Assembly: GCF_019175385.1 (NCBI RefSeq)
Contig: NC_083344.1
Location: 23,816,380-23,880,379 of the forward strand
Reading direction: 5' to 3'
From: Lycium barbarum
Taxonomy: Eukaryota; Streptophyta; Magnoliopsida; Solanales; Solanaceae
Length of the DNA stretch: 64,000 nucleotides
Under the pieces are notes generated by a model, which was not told the DNA's origin, searched no databases, and saw only the letters and a program-made list of their open reading frames with translations. Shown here one piece after another: positions 12,882-23,484 of this stretch; position 1 is the stretch's first letter, and each line of letters starts with the position of its first letter. The translations under genes were made by a program, and so were the position numbers.

Positions 12882-13599
12882 GCATGGCCGATATCCGATG
12901 TTAGCTCCAGAATCGTTGTTAGTGCATGGACTCCGTGGGTCCGCCGGGATGGTGCAGGTAAAAAACCCCCGTGGGCAAAGATTCGGGGTCCCGTCTGTCT
13001 GTTGGGCAAAAATTCGGGATGGGTGGCACTTAGACTTCGCGGGTCACGCTGGGTTGTGCTACCGGGACGTCGATATTTCCATCCGGAGTACATGTGTACA
13101 CTGTATGGCATGACATGGCATTGCATTCATACCATTTTTGATTGCATTGCATTATGACTTGATTGCGATGCTTGGTGTTGTATTGTGATGCTGGATTGGA
13201 TTGGACTTATTCAGGTTGGGCACATTTGGGATTGGATGCTTTAATTAAGTGATGATGTGTATCTAGATTCGATTACAATTGATTATACTTGTTGATTTGT
13301 GCATGCCGGACTATCCCGGGGTACCCTCCATATAATTAGTTATTTGATTGTTTCTAAGTGATGTAGGATAAGGCGTTATAACGATGAGTTGCCTCCTAGA
13401 CTAAAATGAATGATCTGTGGATTATGTGTTGGGAATTTGCACTGGTGATATTTACCTGTAGTTACTAGGGAGAAGTTGTGATCTAAAGGTAGTGATGTAT
13501 GATGTGCAGTGGATAAATATATGACTTGATTTAGTGATTACCATGGTTGTTTGTGAATTCTTTTACCAATATGTGTTACTAACCATTGTCGGCCTATGA

Positions 13600-13670
13600 T
13601 ACTTACTCAGTACGCGTGGTTTGTACTGATACTTCACTTGCTACACCCTTTTGGGGTGTAGATTGTTTCA
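13600..13670 (+). other. Double-hairpin LTR module, CTACACCC/GGGTGTAG version
   Basis: AGTAC (13609-13613) pairs with GTACT (13623-13627). Fourteen bases further, CTACACCC (13641-13648) pairs with GGGTGTAG (13654-13661) around a TTTTG loop. The layout matches the AGTAC/GTACT plus CCCCC/GGGGG module of other LTRs, but the second stem is entirely different. Confidence 0.6.
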
Positions 13671-14023
13671 GGTATTTGATTTGATACGAAGCGAAAATGT
13701 GCGGAGCCTATATGAAGGCCTCCTCTCACTTCATTCCGGGATAGAGGTTGTGTCTTAGAATGTAGTAGAATTCCGAAGTCATTAGTCGCTCTTGTACTAG
13801 TCTGGACCAGGTCATGGTAAATTGTATCGAGCTTGTAATCATGTTTTGTTTTAATCATATAAACACTTGAGTTTATTGAATATATTATGGAGTTCAACTG
13901 TATTTTAAATTGTCTAATGCTTTAAATGATTTGTTGTTTAATTGATGTGTTATTAAATGAGAGGGTTCGCCTACCGAGATGGAAAAGGTCAGTGCCCGTA
14001 CGGTCTCCAATTGGGTCGTGACA

Positions 14024-15137
14024 CGGGCTTGTTATTTTTCTTTAAATGTGTATTAAAGGCCCTTAGTCTATCATTTATCACCATTACGAAAATTGAGCTC
14101 TTGGGAACTGTTCTAGACGATTCCTGGGGGAAATCCTTGGTGGTAAGTCCTGCTAATCTCCTTACTAATTCATTGTTCCTAATTATCTTAGAACCTCTTT
14201 CCCTTGATTAGTTCATTAGTAGTGGAAGATTAAAAGTGGGTTTTGATGGATTTTCTATCTAGGCTTGTTAATGATGAAATTGATTGGGTTTATGCTAAAT
14301 TATGATGTATCTAAGGTTGTTAATCATATATCTCCCATTATTAGTGTGGAATTCTTGAATCTAAAAGTTAGGGTTTATACCCAAAATTGAGGGTTTATCT
14401 TGAAATTCGAAATTGGGTGAACCTTTGAGTTAAATTAGCAATTAGTTGATGGGTTTTGATCACCTAGTGTTTAATTTGATATTTTACCCTCGAATTTCCC
14501 ATTTTGACCTTATGGGCCCCGTTTCCCCAAATTCTAAGGTTGGGTTTTAACCTAAATTGATGATAGCAATATAGATATCGATCTTCATGATTTCTAATCT
14601 AGATTTCGAATATGCCTAGATTATCTTGATCTTGAGGCTCAGTGGAAGGGGAAAGCGAATGAGTGATTGTTGGTGCTTTGTTGTTCGGCCATCCAGGTAG
14701 GTTATGTCTTACCCTATGGTGAGACTTCGTTTAGCGAAGCATATATTTAGATGACATTGTCGGAGAAAGCATGTAAACCTTCGGGTATGCAGTTGGGTTG
14801 GATATTGTCTCAGGTTGGGCCCTGTTGTGTGGTTGGGGCTAGCCACCCCGTTGTGTTGTGACTTAATTTGTTCTATTGTTGTTAGCCTTGATGCCATGCG
14901 GTGATAGTAGATATTGGAGACTATTGACATACCTTGTTCATGATATTGTGTTATCTTACTTGTTGAAGTTGATACGCGGATATTATCTTACATGTGTATG
15001 GTACTATTTGGGATTGAATTGGCTATTGATATTGCACTACATCGTATTCATATTCATTCCCCCGATACATTGATATTGCATGGTTATGGTACTGATAATG
15101 ATAAGTGAGAGAGTGTAGCCTCCGAGGTCTTTGCTGG
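14024..15137 (+). mobile_element. LTR fragment, left piece of an interrupted older LTR
   Basis: From about 14851 it matches the LTR remnant at 5878-5990 closely. It stops where a different LTR (TGTTACACCTCGG) begins at 15138. The right-hand continuation of this LTR appears to be 31146-32022, displaced by nested insertions. No LTR start (TG) is visible at 14024, so its left end seems lost. A splice-donor-like GGTG|GTAAGT lies at 14143. Confidence 0.65.
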
Positions 15138-15998
15138 TGTTACACCTCGGAAGATTTTCCATTGACGTACGGTGAATAGACTAATGGAGGGCACGAAGTA
15201 TACGATGTTTTAATAAGTAAAAATTAGCATTTGATGATCCTAATTGAGATTTCAAAGACATTTTGAGGCAAGAGAAGAAAGTTTGCCAAGAAAGGTAAGG
15301 TATACGTTATGAATCAGAAAAGATTTACGAGTAGCAAGTTAATGATGACTTAATAATGTCTTGGAGAAGAGTTATAGCGTCCCTTAGATTGTTTATGAGG
15401 TTTTAAACAAGTGTTAAGAAGGTTCCATAAGGATGGAAGATCAAACGAGTCGACGAGAACGAGTTCGGAAAAGGTGGGCATTATACGGTCCAACATAATG
15501 GTCGTATAAAATATACTGGCCGTATGTTAGGCCGTATATCCTGCCCAGAATTGCAGCCCTCACTGGACCAAGTGTACGGCCAGACATACGGTCCATATAA
15601 ATTATGCGGCCCGTATGTTGGTCCGTAGAACTGAGCGGGACATATTTTTAAGTTGTTAAAAAGGGGTCCAAGTTCGTTCCATTCATTTCATTTTCTCACT
15701 CCACACTTCAAGAACTATCTAGAAAGCTCTCCACACTTCTTCCACAAGAACTCAAGAGAAATTCATGATCAACTTCATCAAACCAAGAGAATCTAGTGTA
15801 AGAAACTCATTAGGGTTCATCCAAGTCAAGAAATCCCATTGGAAGTGAACTAGGGTTTTGGCTCAAGTGAAGTATTTCCACCCAAAGCTCATTCCACACT
15901 ATCTAAGGTACGTTTTATGATCATTCCATGTTGTTTAAGGTATTGAGATGTTGAAAGACTTAGATTATGAAAGGAGATAGAAAATGGGTTACAAAGAT
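15138..15998 (+). mobile_element. LTR fragment (TGTTACACC family), left piece
   Basis: It begins TGTTACACCTCGGAAGATTTTCC, similar to the LTR start at 23485. It carries repeated half-palindromes such as TACGGTCC, GGCCGTA and TACGGCC between 15490 and 15640. It is interrupted at 15999 by a complete element with TSD AAGAT and resumes at 23256. Confidence 0.75.
15994..15998. repeat. Target-site duplication AAGAT, left copy
   Basis: AAGAT stands directly before the LTR at 15999 and again directly after the LTR ending at 23250 (23251-23255). Confidence 0.9.
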
Positions 15999-18992
15999 TG
16001 TCACACCCCGACTTTACTAGGGTGTGATGGGCACCCGACTCCATATTCGGAGCCGAGCGAACCCGCTGACTCTTATTACATATATAATCTTTTGAACCTC
16101 TAAATCAAGTACACATAATAAAGCTTACTAAAATATTCTTTTTGTTGCTTTCAAATCAAATAAAATTTGTAACTGTGTAAAATTTATATCATAATACAAA
16201 CTGACTCCCGATACCCACGACTCTGTCTGCAAAGTCTCTAACTTCGAACAAAGCGTCATAGCACATATATTCTGACTCGGCAGCACTCCAGGACAAGTGG
16301 AGCCTACCAACTCCGCTGGAACATCTTCTATGCTAGCTTCAACTCATCTGGGTGTACCTGCGCGGCATGAAACGCAGCCCCCGAAGAAGAGGGGTTAGTA
16401 CGAGCAATGTACTGAGTATGTAAGGCTTAAATAGTAACATAGTAAGAGATGAACATACGAACATTAACTGTATGGGAATATAGAACATATCATAAGATAA
16501 AGGAGTAACCTGTACATGTGAGTGCCCCTTAGGGCGGATTCCATGCATGCTTATCCGGTCATATCATATCATATCATAGCGCCGAATAACGTCGGCTCAC
16601 CCACATAGCGCCGAAATACGTCGGCTCACCCATATATCCCGCGTCCGGGATGATATAACGCCAGCTGACCAGGTGGCAATGCGTCTATAGCGCAACATAT
16701 GTCCCTCCCCTCCATGTCTCCCTCCCTCCCCCCATGTACATATTCATATACATATATAGCATGCATGAGAGCCCAAAGAAAATCATGTATCCATCGGAGT
16801 GACGTAAGGTCGGTAACCTCCGATTATATTATGGAATAGCCATAGGCGCCGTGTCCCACCTTGAAGGAACTAGTATTATAAGGCGAGACTATCAATGAAG
16901 AGTGTCACCATGAGAAAACATAAAACAGGATCATAAGGCATCGTTTCATATACTTGGAACCTTTAAAGTAGTCATTATCCATAATAGAGTTGAGATATCA
17001 AGAAATAGTTTAACATTGTCATATTGTCATATTCATGGTAGGAACATATCGTCAACATATCTATCATAGACATTTTCTCATATTTGACTTCATCGTTGTC
17101 ATTATAAGATCATATTCATCATCTTAGTCATAAGAGCTTCCTATCTCTTAAAACTTGGTTTTCGGAAAATATGGACATTTTGAAAAAAAACAATTATGAA
17201 CTATTAGGAAAACACTTATACCTTGGAGTCATAGACTTATAGCTTTTGCAAGTAAAGAAGATATAAAAAAAACATGTGAGACTTTACGACTTGGGGATCA
17301 TGCCTTTGGAAGAAAAGGGACGAGCCTTACATACCTGTGCCGCGCCTTACTAGCTACGCTTATTCGTCCAACTTGTTAGTCTACATGCAAGAAGATTGAC
17401 ACTATCGTTAGGTTCATCGACATATACTTGTTTTAGCTTTTCAAGAACATTCACTTAAGGTCTGCCGAAATTTCGGCAGCACGTCCCCTGTAAATACACC
17501 ATCTCCGAGATTCTAACTCGGCCAATTTTAATCAACAACAATCCGGGAATTCAACCCAGCCAAACTATCAACAACAATACCAACAATTATTCTAGCAACA
17601 CTTCAACATTCAATTCAATTCAATTCAATTCAATTCACATATCTTTCAAACGATTCAATCAACATACTAATTCGTCCAACACTTTCCAATTTCAACAAGA
17701 ACAATAACCACTTAATTCCTTCTTTCAAATTCAATCATAACAACCCAACTTACAATCTTCCAAACTCAACAAGAACAATGACAACACATTTCTTTCTTCC
17801 AAATTTATAAACTACATCAACATCCCACACATTGACAACATTAAACACAATAACACAAGAACTATATGAAAATCACATTATCTTCTCCAACAACCTACCA
17901 ACGATTCTAACCTCAATTTAAATCATTAAACTTTCATTTCCATGAATTTTTCATCTATCTCCATGCATTACAACAACAAGCAACACACTACATAAAATTA
18001 ATTCAATCTTCCCACACCACAACACATACACACGGCCACAACCATACACCTATATATTTCATGAATTTCATTCATTTTCACACTCCACAACATTCACAAA
18101 CATCCATAACATATAAAAGAGGATGAACTCTTACCTTTTTCCTTTAACCCTTCACTTAGATATGATTTGCAACTTGCAAGAATACATGTTCTTCTTGCTC
18201 CAACAATACTCCATGTTAACGAGGACGTTCCAATTGGTTGAAAAGCTAGAAGAAATAATTTATTTTGATCATCTTCCATGGCTCCCATTTTTGGAGCCAT
18301 GGCCGAACCTATGCCCCTCTTCTTTCTCTTTTTTTTTTTTTTTTGTACTTTCTTTCTTTCTTGAATTAATATGATAAGCTCATATATATATATGTAATTC
18401 CTCAAGCATGTGAGGAGCACATGCCCCTCTATCCATTTCTCTAGATGTTTCCTCTCTTTTTCTTGAAGTTTTCTTTGAATTAGTCAAAGAAGACTAATTG
18501 TCTTCTTGGGCAAACTTTAGTCCATATGTTTTCTTCTAATTTATGATTAGCCCCCCATTAAATATGAAATGGCCACATGCCTCCCTTTATTTCTTTTCCT
18601 AGAGTTTTCATCTTTTTTTCTTGAATTTTTCTTACAAAATAAAAGATGACTCATTGTCTTACCATGTACACTTTGGTTCATATATTTCCATCACATGGCC
18701 AATATGCCCTTTTTGGAACCTTCATGAACTCCTTTTGTAAAATTCCCGTTTTGCCCCTCGACTTTCCTCAATATTACCATTTCGCCCCTAGCCTTCCACA
18801 TTATTACCGTGTACCATTTTGTGAATTTCTCTTTTTACCCTTAACCTTTCTCAATATTTCCATAATACTAATGTTCATAAATAATATTCATAACCAACTT
18901 GTACATTAGAAATTTTTTGGAAGATGGTCATTCCCTTAACTTTGCCACGACTACCTTGAAATATTCTAACGTATAAAATATGGGATATAACA
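15999..18992 (-). mobile_element. 3' LTR (left) of the non-autonomous element, 2.99 kb
   Basis: TGTCACACCCCGAC...GGGATATAACA. It contains 576 bases (16559-17134) that are absent from the right LTR. Modules are a double hairpin at 16354-16427, the perfect palindrome CTGCCGAAATTTCGGCAG at 17462-17479, and CCGAG/CTCGG at 17504-17521. Short T and AT runs lie near 18330-18395. Confidence 0.9.
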
Positions 18993-19007
18993 TCCTCCCC
19001 CCCTTTA
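18993..19007 (-). other. Polypurine tract
   Basis: The minus strand reads AAAGGGGGGGAGGA directly next to the 3' LTR boundary at 18992, the expected plus-strand primer site. Confidence 0.9.
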
Positions 19008-19008
19008 G

Positions 19009-19028
19009 AACATTCGTCCTCGAATGTT
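19009..19028 (-). other. Inverted repeat next to the polypurine tract
   Basis: AACATTCG-TCCT-CGAATGTT, an 8-bp perfect stem with a 4-base loop, lies two bases from the polypurine tract. The same structure precedes the tracts at 29684 and 40839. Confidence 0.85.
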
Positions 19029-20789
19029 CAATTGATCTTATGGGGTGTCATAATACTCTGGGAGGGTCCCTTCTATAGCTGTCCTTTCCTTCATGCTCAT
19101 TCCTTATCCTTTATCTTATTTCCTTTATCGTCGAACTCCTGGGTCTTTACTCAAGTCCTTATTTTGTGTCATAGGTTTCCTATTCCACTACACCAACTCG
19201 TTTCTTCTTCTTTCATGTATCCCCTTGATAAGCCAATATGGTTTAAACTCTGGCTCCAGGCTAATAAGTTTCCTTCCTTTGGACTTGAAACCTATAACAT
19301 GTTCTCCCCCCCTTTAAAGGGTTCCTTATACGCCAACAGTCCTTTTATGAAATCTTCGTCTATACCTTATTCCTTGTCTTCCTCCCAACTCCGTGCCTAA
19401 CATGTCGAAAACTTCTTGTCCTATATTTTTCTTTTGCTTTCCGTCGATGTCCTCATTTTTGTCCACATTTCCACACCCTTCCATCCACTATTCGTCCTTT
19501 CACTTACTTAGTTCACTTGTTCGTGATTCCTTCTTAACTATGTGTTTGTGTTGTAGCTGCGCGTCCATTTTCCTTAAGAGTTTCGCTACCTTGTTCCTAA
19601 CACAGAAGCATTACAAATTTTTACTCTCCCTATCCTTGTTCATCGAACCTCTAAATATATTAATATAGTCACACATCCATTCCTTTATAGGTCTCTCACC
19701 TCAACATCATTGCAAACCTATGCTTTGTTTACTGAGGTTTCTTACCTTTCACCTCCTTCCGTCACTTTGATCTCTTCGTTTCCATCTACTCAACTAGCCA
19801 CAAAATACCTCCAACCACTATTCAAGCCTATCCTAATTCCAAAGCCGTAATGCACTTTCTGTCTCTTCACCGATCTAGTTTGCCTCGTCCTACGCGTCTT
19901 CCTATAGTCTCCAACCATCCCGTATATCCTAGTTTTCCTTAGACTACCCTAGCTTTTCATTTGTCTCTTATGTCTCAATTTATAGAATTTCTTGCCAACT
20001 TCCCAGGGGGTCACCCATCATGGAATTGCTCCTACCTAAGCACGCTTAACCCAAAAACTTCACTGGAATTCGGTGCCTTAATGCCGATATTTTCGCGTCC
20101 GCTTCCTCACATGACCTTTATTACATGTTCTGGAGCAAGTCGAAGTCTTACAGATTCCGAAACATTTTCGTAACACGTCCTTGCTTTTATAATTACCGTT
20201 TTACCTTTTTTGACCCCCCAGCCTTCACTTTTCGTTCACGTACATAACTATCCTTCGTCCTGGATTCCCAGATTCCCGATGGTAGCGATCACACCTTCAT
20301 CGCCACACCAATTCCTTAACCTTTCTGAAACAACGTATCTTACTTATTGCCTATTTACCGTATTTCCCTTCCATGCTTCTTCCCGTTGGGCGTATTCATT
20401 CCGGCAGAATCTCCTTTATCATTCCTATTATTCAGAGTCTGTACGCTACCAGTATCGACAATACCCCATTGAACATACGGTTATATGACATACTCCAGCC
20501 ATCCAGAACTTCCAGTTCCAAGTAACAGAACAAATATTCAGACTTACCTCTGTGACTTGCCATATAGTCACTCGCCTTCTTCCGTCGCTACTAGGCGTCT
20601 GCAGAAATCAGCCATTAGTATAAGGAATCTTATTTCCTATGACTTGGCTCTATCGCACGATCTAAGACAGAAAGAAGGTCAACAATTCCTAGATGCCCCG
20701 CAGCCTCCTGTTTATAAATGTGGCCGGCTTCACACTCATAAACAGGACTCTACTGGACACGACTTTGCAGACAACCCTTAGACCCACCT
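19029..20789 (-). mobile_element. Non-coding interior of the non-autonomous element
   Basis: About 1.75 kb, pyrimidine-rich on the plus strand, with no recognisable protein domain. It holds the 5S-like block (19998-20100), an acceptor-like TTTCTGCAG ending at 20599 on the minus strand, and the leader motif GCTCTATCGCACGAT (20647-20661). Open frames here look accidental. Confidence 0.75.
19998..20100 (-). other. 5S rRNA-like module, nearly full length
   Basis: On the minus strand the block runs from GGACGCGAAAATATC through GGCATTAAGGCACCGA, TTAAGCGTGCTTAGG (box A region) and GATGGGTGACCCCCTGGGAAGT (box C region). Plant 5S rRNA has the same landmarks in the same order: GGATGCGATC, GCACTAATGCACCGGA, GTTAAGCGTGCTTGG, and GATGGGTGACC followed by CTGGGAAG. 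About 103 of the ~120 positions align by eye; the last ~15 bases are lost. Sense is the same as the host element. It is not expected to make normal 5S rRNA. Confidence 0.85.
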
Positions 20790-20801
20790 GCACTGATACC
20801 A
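20790..20801 (-). other. Primer-binding site, one mismatch
   Basis: The minus strand reads TGGTATCAGTGC three bases inside the 5' LTR, against TGGTATCAGAGC in the other elements. Confidence 0.85.
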
Positions 20802-20804
20802 CTT

Positions 20805-22583
20805 TGTCACACCCCGACTTTACGAGGGTGTGATGGGCACCCGACCCCATATTCGGAGCCGAGCGAACCCGCTGACTCTAATTACATATATAATCTTTTG
20901 AACCTCTAAATCAAGTACACATAATAAAGCTTACTGAAATATTCTTTTTGTTGCTTTCAAATCAAATAAAGTCTGTAACTGTGTAAAATTTATATCATAA
21001 TACAAACTGACTCCCGATACCTACGACTCTGTCTGCAAAGTCTCTAACTTCGAACAAAGCGTCATAGCACATATATTCTGACTCGGCAGCACTCTAGGAC
21101 AAGTGGAGCCTACCAACTCTGCTGGAACATCTTCTATGCTAGCTTCAACTCATCTGGGTGTACCTGCGCGGCATGAAACGCAGCCCCCGAAGAAGAGGGG
21201 TCAGTACGAGCAATGTACTGAGTATGTAAGGCTTAAATAGTAACATAGTAAGAGATGAACATACGAACATTAACTGTATGGGAATATAGAACATATCATA
21301 AGATAAAGGAGTAACCTGTACATGTGAGTGCCCCTTAGGGCGGATGCCATGCATGCTTATCCGGAGCTTCCTATCTCTTAAAACTTGGTTTTCGGAAAAT
21401 ATGAACATTTTGAAAAAAAACAATTATGAACTATTAGGAAAACACTTATACCTTGGAGTCATAGACTTATAGCTTTTGCAAGTAAAGAAGATATAGAAAA
21501 AACATGTGAGACTTTACGACTTGGGGATCATGCCTTTGGAAGAAAAGGGACGAGCCTTACATACCTGTGCCGCGCCTTACTAGCTACGCTTATTCGTCCA
21601 ACTTGTTAGTCTACATGCAAGAAGATTGACACTATCGTTAGGTTCATCGACATATACTTGTCTTAGCCTTTCGAGTACATTCACTTATGGTCTGCCGAAA
21701 TTTCGGCAACACGTCCCCTGTAAATACACCATCCCCGAGATTCTAACTCGGCCAATTTTTATCAACAACAATCCGGGAATTCAACCCGGCCAAACTATCA
21801 ACAACAATACCAACAATTATTCTAGAAACACTTCAACATTCAATTCACATATCTTTCAAACGATTCAATCAACAGACTAATTCGTCCAACACTTTCCAAT
21901 TTCAACAAGAACAATAACCACTTAATTCCTTCTTTCAAATTCAATCATAACAACCCAACTTACAATCTTCCAAACTCAACAAGAACAATGACAACTCATT
22001 TCTTTCTTCCAAATTTATAAACTACATCAACATCCCACACATTGACAACATTAAACACAATAACACAAGAACTATATGAAAATCACATTATCTTCTCCAA
22101 CAACCTACCAACGATTCCAACCTCAATTTAAATCATTAAACTTTCATTTCCATGAATTTTTCATATGTCTCCATGCATTACAACAACAAGCAACACACTA
22201 CATAAAATTAATTCAATCTTCCCACACCACAACACATACACACGGCCACAACCATACACCTATATATTTCATGAATTTCATTCATTTTCACACTCCACAA
22301 CATTCACAAACATCCATAACATATAAAAGAGATGAACTCTTACCTTTTTCCTTTAACCCTTCATTTAGCTATGATTTGCAACTTGCAAGAATACATGTTC
22401 TTCTTGCTCCAACAACTACTCCATGTTAACGAGGACGTTCCAATTGGTTGAAAAGCTAGAAGAAATAATTTATTTTGATCATCTTCCATGGCTCCCATTT
22501 TTGGAGCCATGGCCGAACCTATGCCCCTCTTTTTTTTTTTTTTTTTTTTGTTCTTTCTTTCTTTCTTGAATTAATATGATAAG

Positions 22584-22655
<72 letters not shown>

Positions 22656-23250
22656 ATTCCTCAAGCGTGTGAGGGGCACATGCCCCTCTCTCCATTTCTC
22701 TAGATTTTTCCTCTCTTTTTCTTGAAATTTTCTTTGAATTAGTCAAAGAAGACTAATTGTCTTCTTGGGCAAACTTTAGTCCATATGTTTTCTTCTAATT
22801 TATGATTAGCCCCCCATTAAATATGAAATGGCCACATGCCTCCCTTTCTTCTTTTCCTAGAGTTTTCTTCTCTTTTTCTTGAATTTTTCTTACAAAATAA
22901 AAGATGACTCATTGTCTTACCATGTACACTTTGGTTCATATATTTCCATCACATGGCCAATATGCCCTTTTTGGAACCTTCGTGAACTCCTTTTGTAAAA
23001 TTCCCGTTTTTCCCCTCGACTTTCCTCAATATTACCATTTCGCCCCTAGCCTTCCACATTATTACCATGTACCATTTTGTGAATTTCTCTTTTTACCCTT
23101 AACCTTTCTCAATATTTCCATAATACTAATGTTCATAAATAATATTCATAACCAACTTGTACATTAGAAAATTTTTGGAAGATGGTCATTCCCTTAACTT
23201 TGCCACGACTACCTTGAAATATTCGAACGTACAAAATACGGGATATAACA
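20805..23250 (-). mobile_element. 5' LTR (right) of the non-autonomous element, 2.45 kb
   Basis: Nearly identical to the left LTR outside a 576-base segment missing after 21364 (present at 16559-17134 in the left copy). It has a much longer AT microsatellite. Double hairpin at 21160-21232, palindrome at 21692-21709, donor-like AAAAG|GTAAGAG at 22343 (minus strand). Confidence 0.9.
22587..22652. repeat. (AT)n microsatellite, 66 bp
   Basis: Uninterrupted AT dinucleotides inside the LTR. The other LTR of the same element has only a short run at the same place (about 18386-18395), so it expanded or contracted after insertion. Confidence 0.95.
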
Positions 23251-23255
23251 AAGAT

Positions 23256-23484
23256 GAGGATAATGAGATTTTGAGTAGTAGTTGGGAATGAGTCATGATT
23301 TTTGATATGTTGTGATTATAAATATGTTATAAATGACATTAAGAACATGGGATAAGCATTATATGTGAGAAAACGTACTAGTGTACTGTGACCATGATTA
23401 TGGATGATTTGAAGTGAAATTGTGAAATGTGGATAATGTAGATGAATGAAGATTGTTGATTATAATATTGTGAATGTATTATGT
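23256..23484 (+). mobile_element. LTR fragment (TGTTACACC family), continuation of 15138-15998
   Basis: It continues the interrupted LTR after the TSD at 23251-23255. AT-rich, with no gene. It stops where another TGTTACACC LTR starts at 23485. Confidence 0.7.

Larger units (their letters stand above)
10472..14023 (+). mobile_element. Long LTR (TGTAACGACTCG...GGTCGTGACA, 3.55 kb)
   Basis: It starts TGTAACGAC directly after the pre-LTR inverted repeat and ends GGTCGTGACA. It is related to, but clearly diverged from, the LTR ending at 6877: both share GCTACCGGGACGTCGATA with a following CCGGAGTACA block, and the terminal GAGGGTTC region. It is either the 3' LTR of the decayed element to its left or a separate insertion; the flanks TCTGA and CGGGC do not form a TSD. 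Inside are short palindromes of the form CCGC-NNNN-GCGG (10917, 10971, 11337), an ~85-bp tandem duplication (12712-12881), and a double hairpin at 13609-13661. Confidence 0.7.
15999..23250 (-). mobile_element. Complete non-autonomous LTR retrotransposon with a 5S-like module
   Basis: A 7.25-kb minus-strand element with both LTRs (15999-18992 and 20805-23250), polypurine tract, PBS and a matching 5-bp TSD (AAGAT). The interior is only 1.8 kb and has no gag or pol trace. It does have a near-complete 5S rRNA-like sequence and the leader motif of coding relatives. This is the structure of a large retrotransposon derivative that must use proteins made by other elements. LTR ends and small modules tie it to the Tekay-like families in the same window. 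It inserted into an older LTR, so it is younger than that LTR. Confidence 0.9.

Noticed and set aside
10472..14023. Solo LTR with its own TSD
   Set aside because: Flanks TCTGA and CGGGC do not match, and the left border follows a pre-polypurine inverted repeat, so a 3' LTR is at least as likely.
18094..18420. Lys-rich or Tyr/Ile-rich peptides from T and AT runs (also 22479-22679, 50135-50512)
   Set aside because: They are translations of poly-T and AT microsatellites.
15999..23250. Cassandra (5S-carrying TRIM) identity for the 5S element
   Set aside because: Cassandra elements are short and hold the 5S in their LTRs. Here the LTRs are 2.4-3.0 kb and the module is internal.
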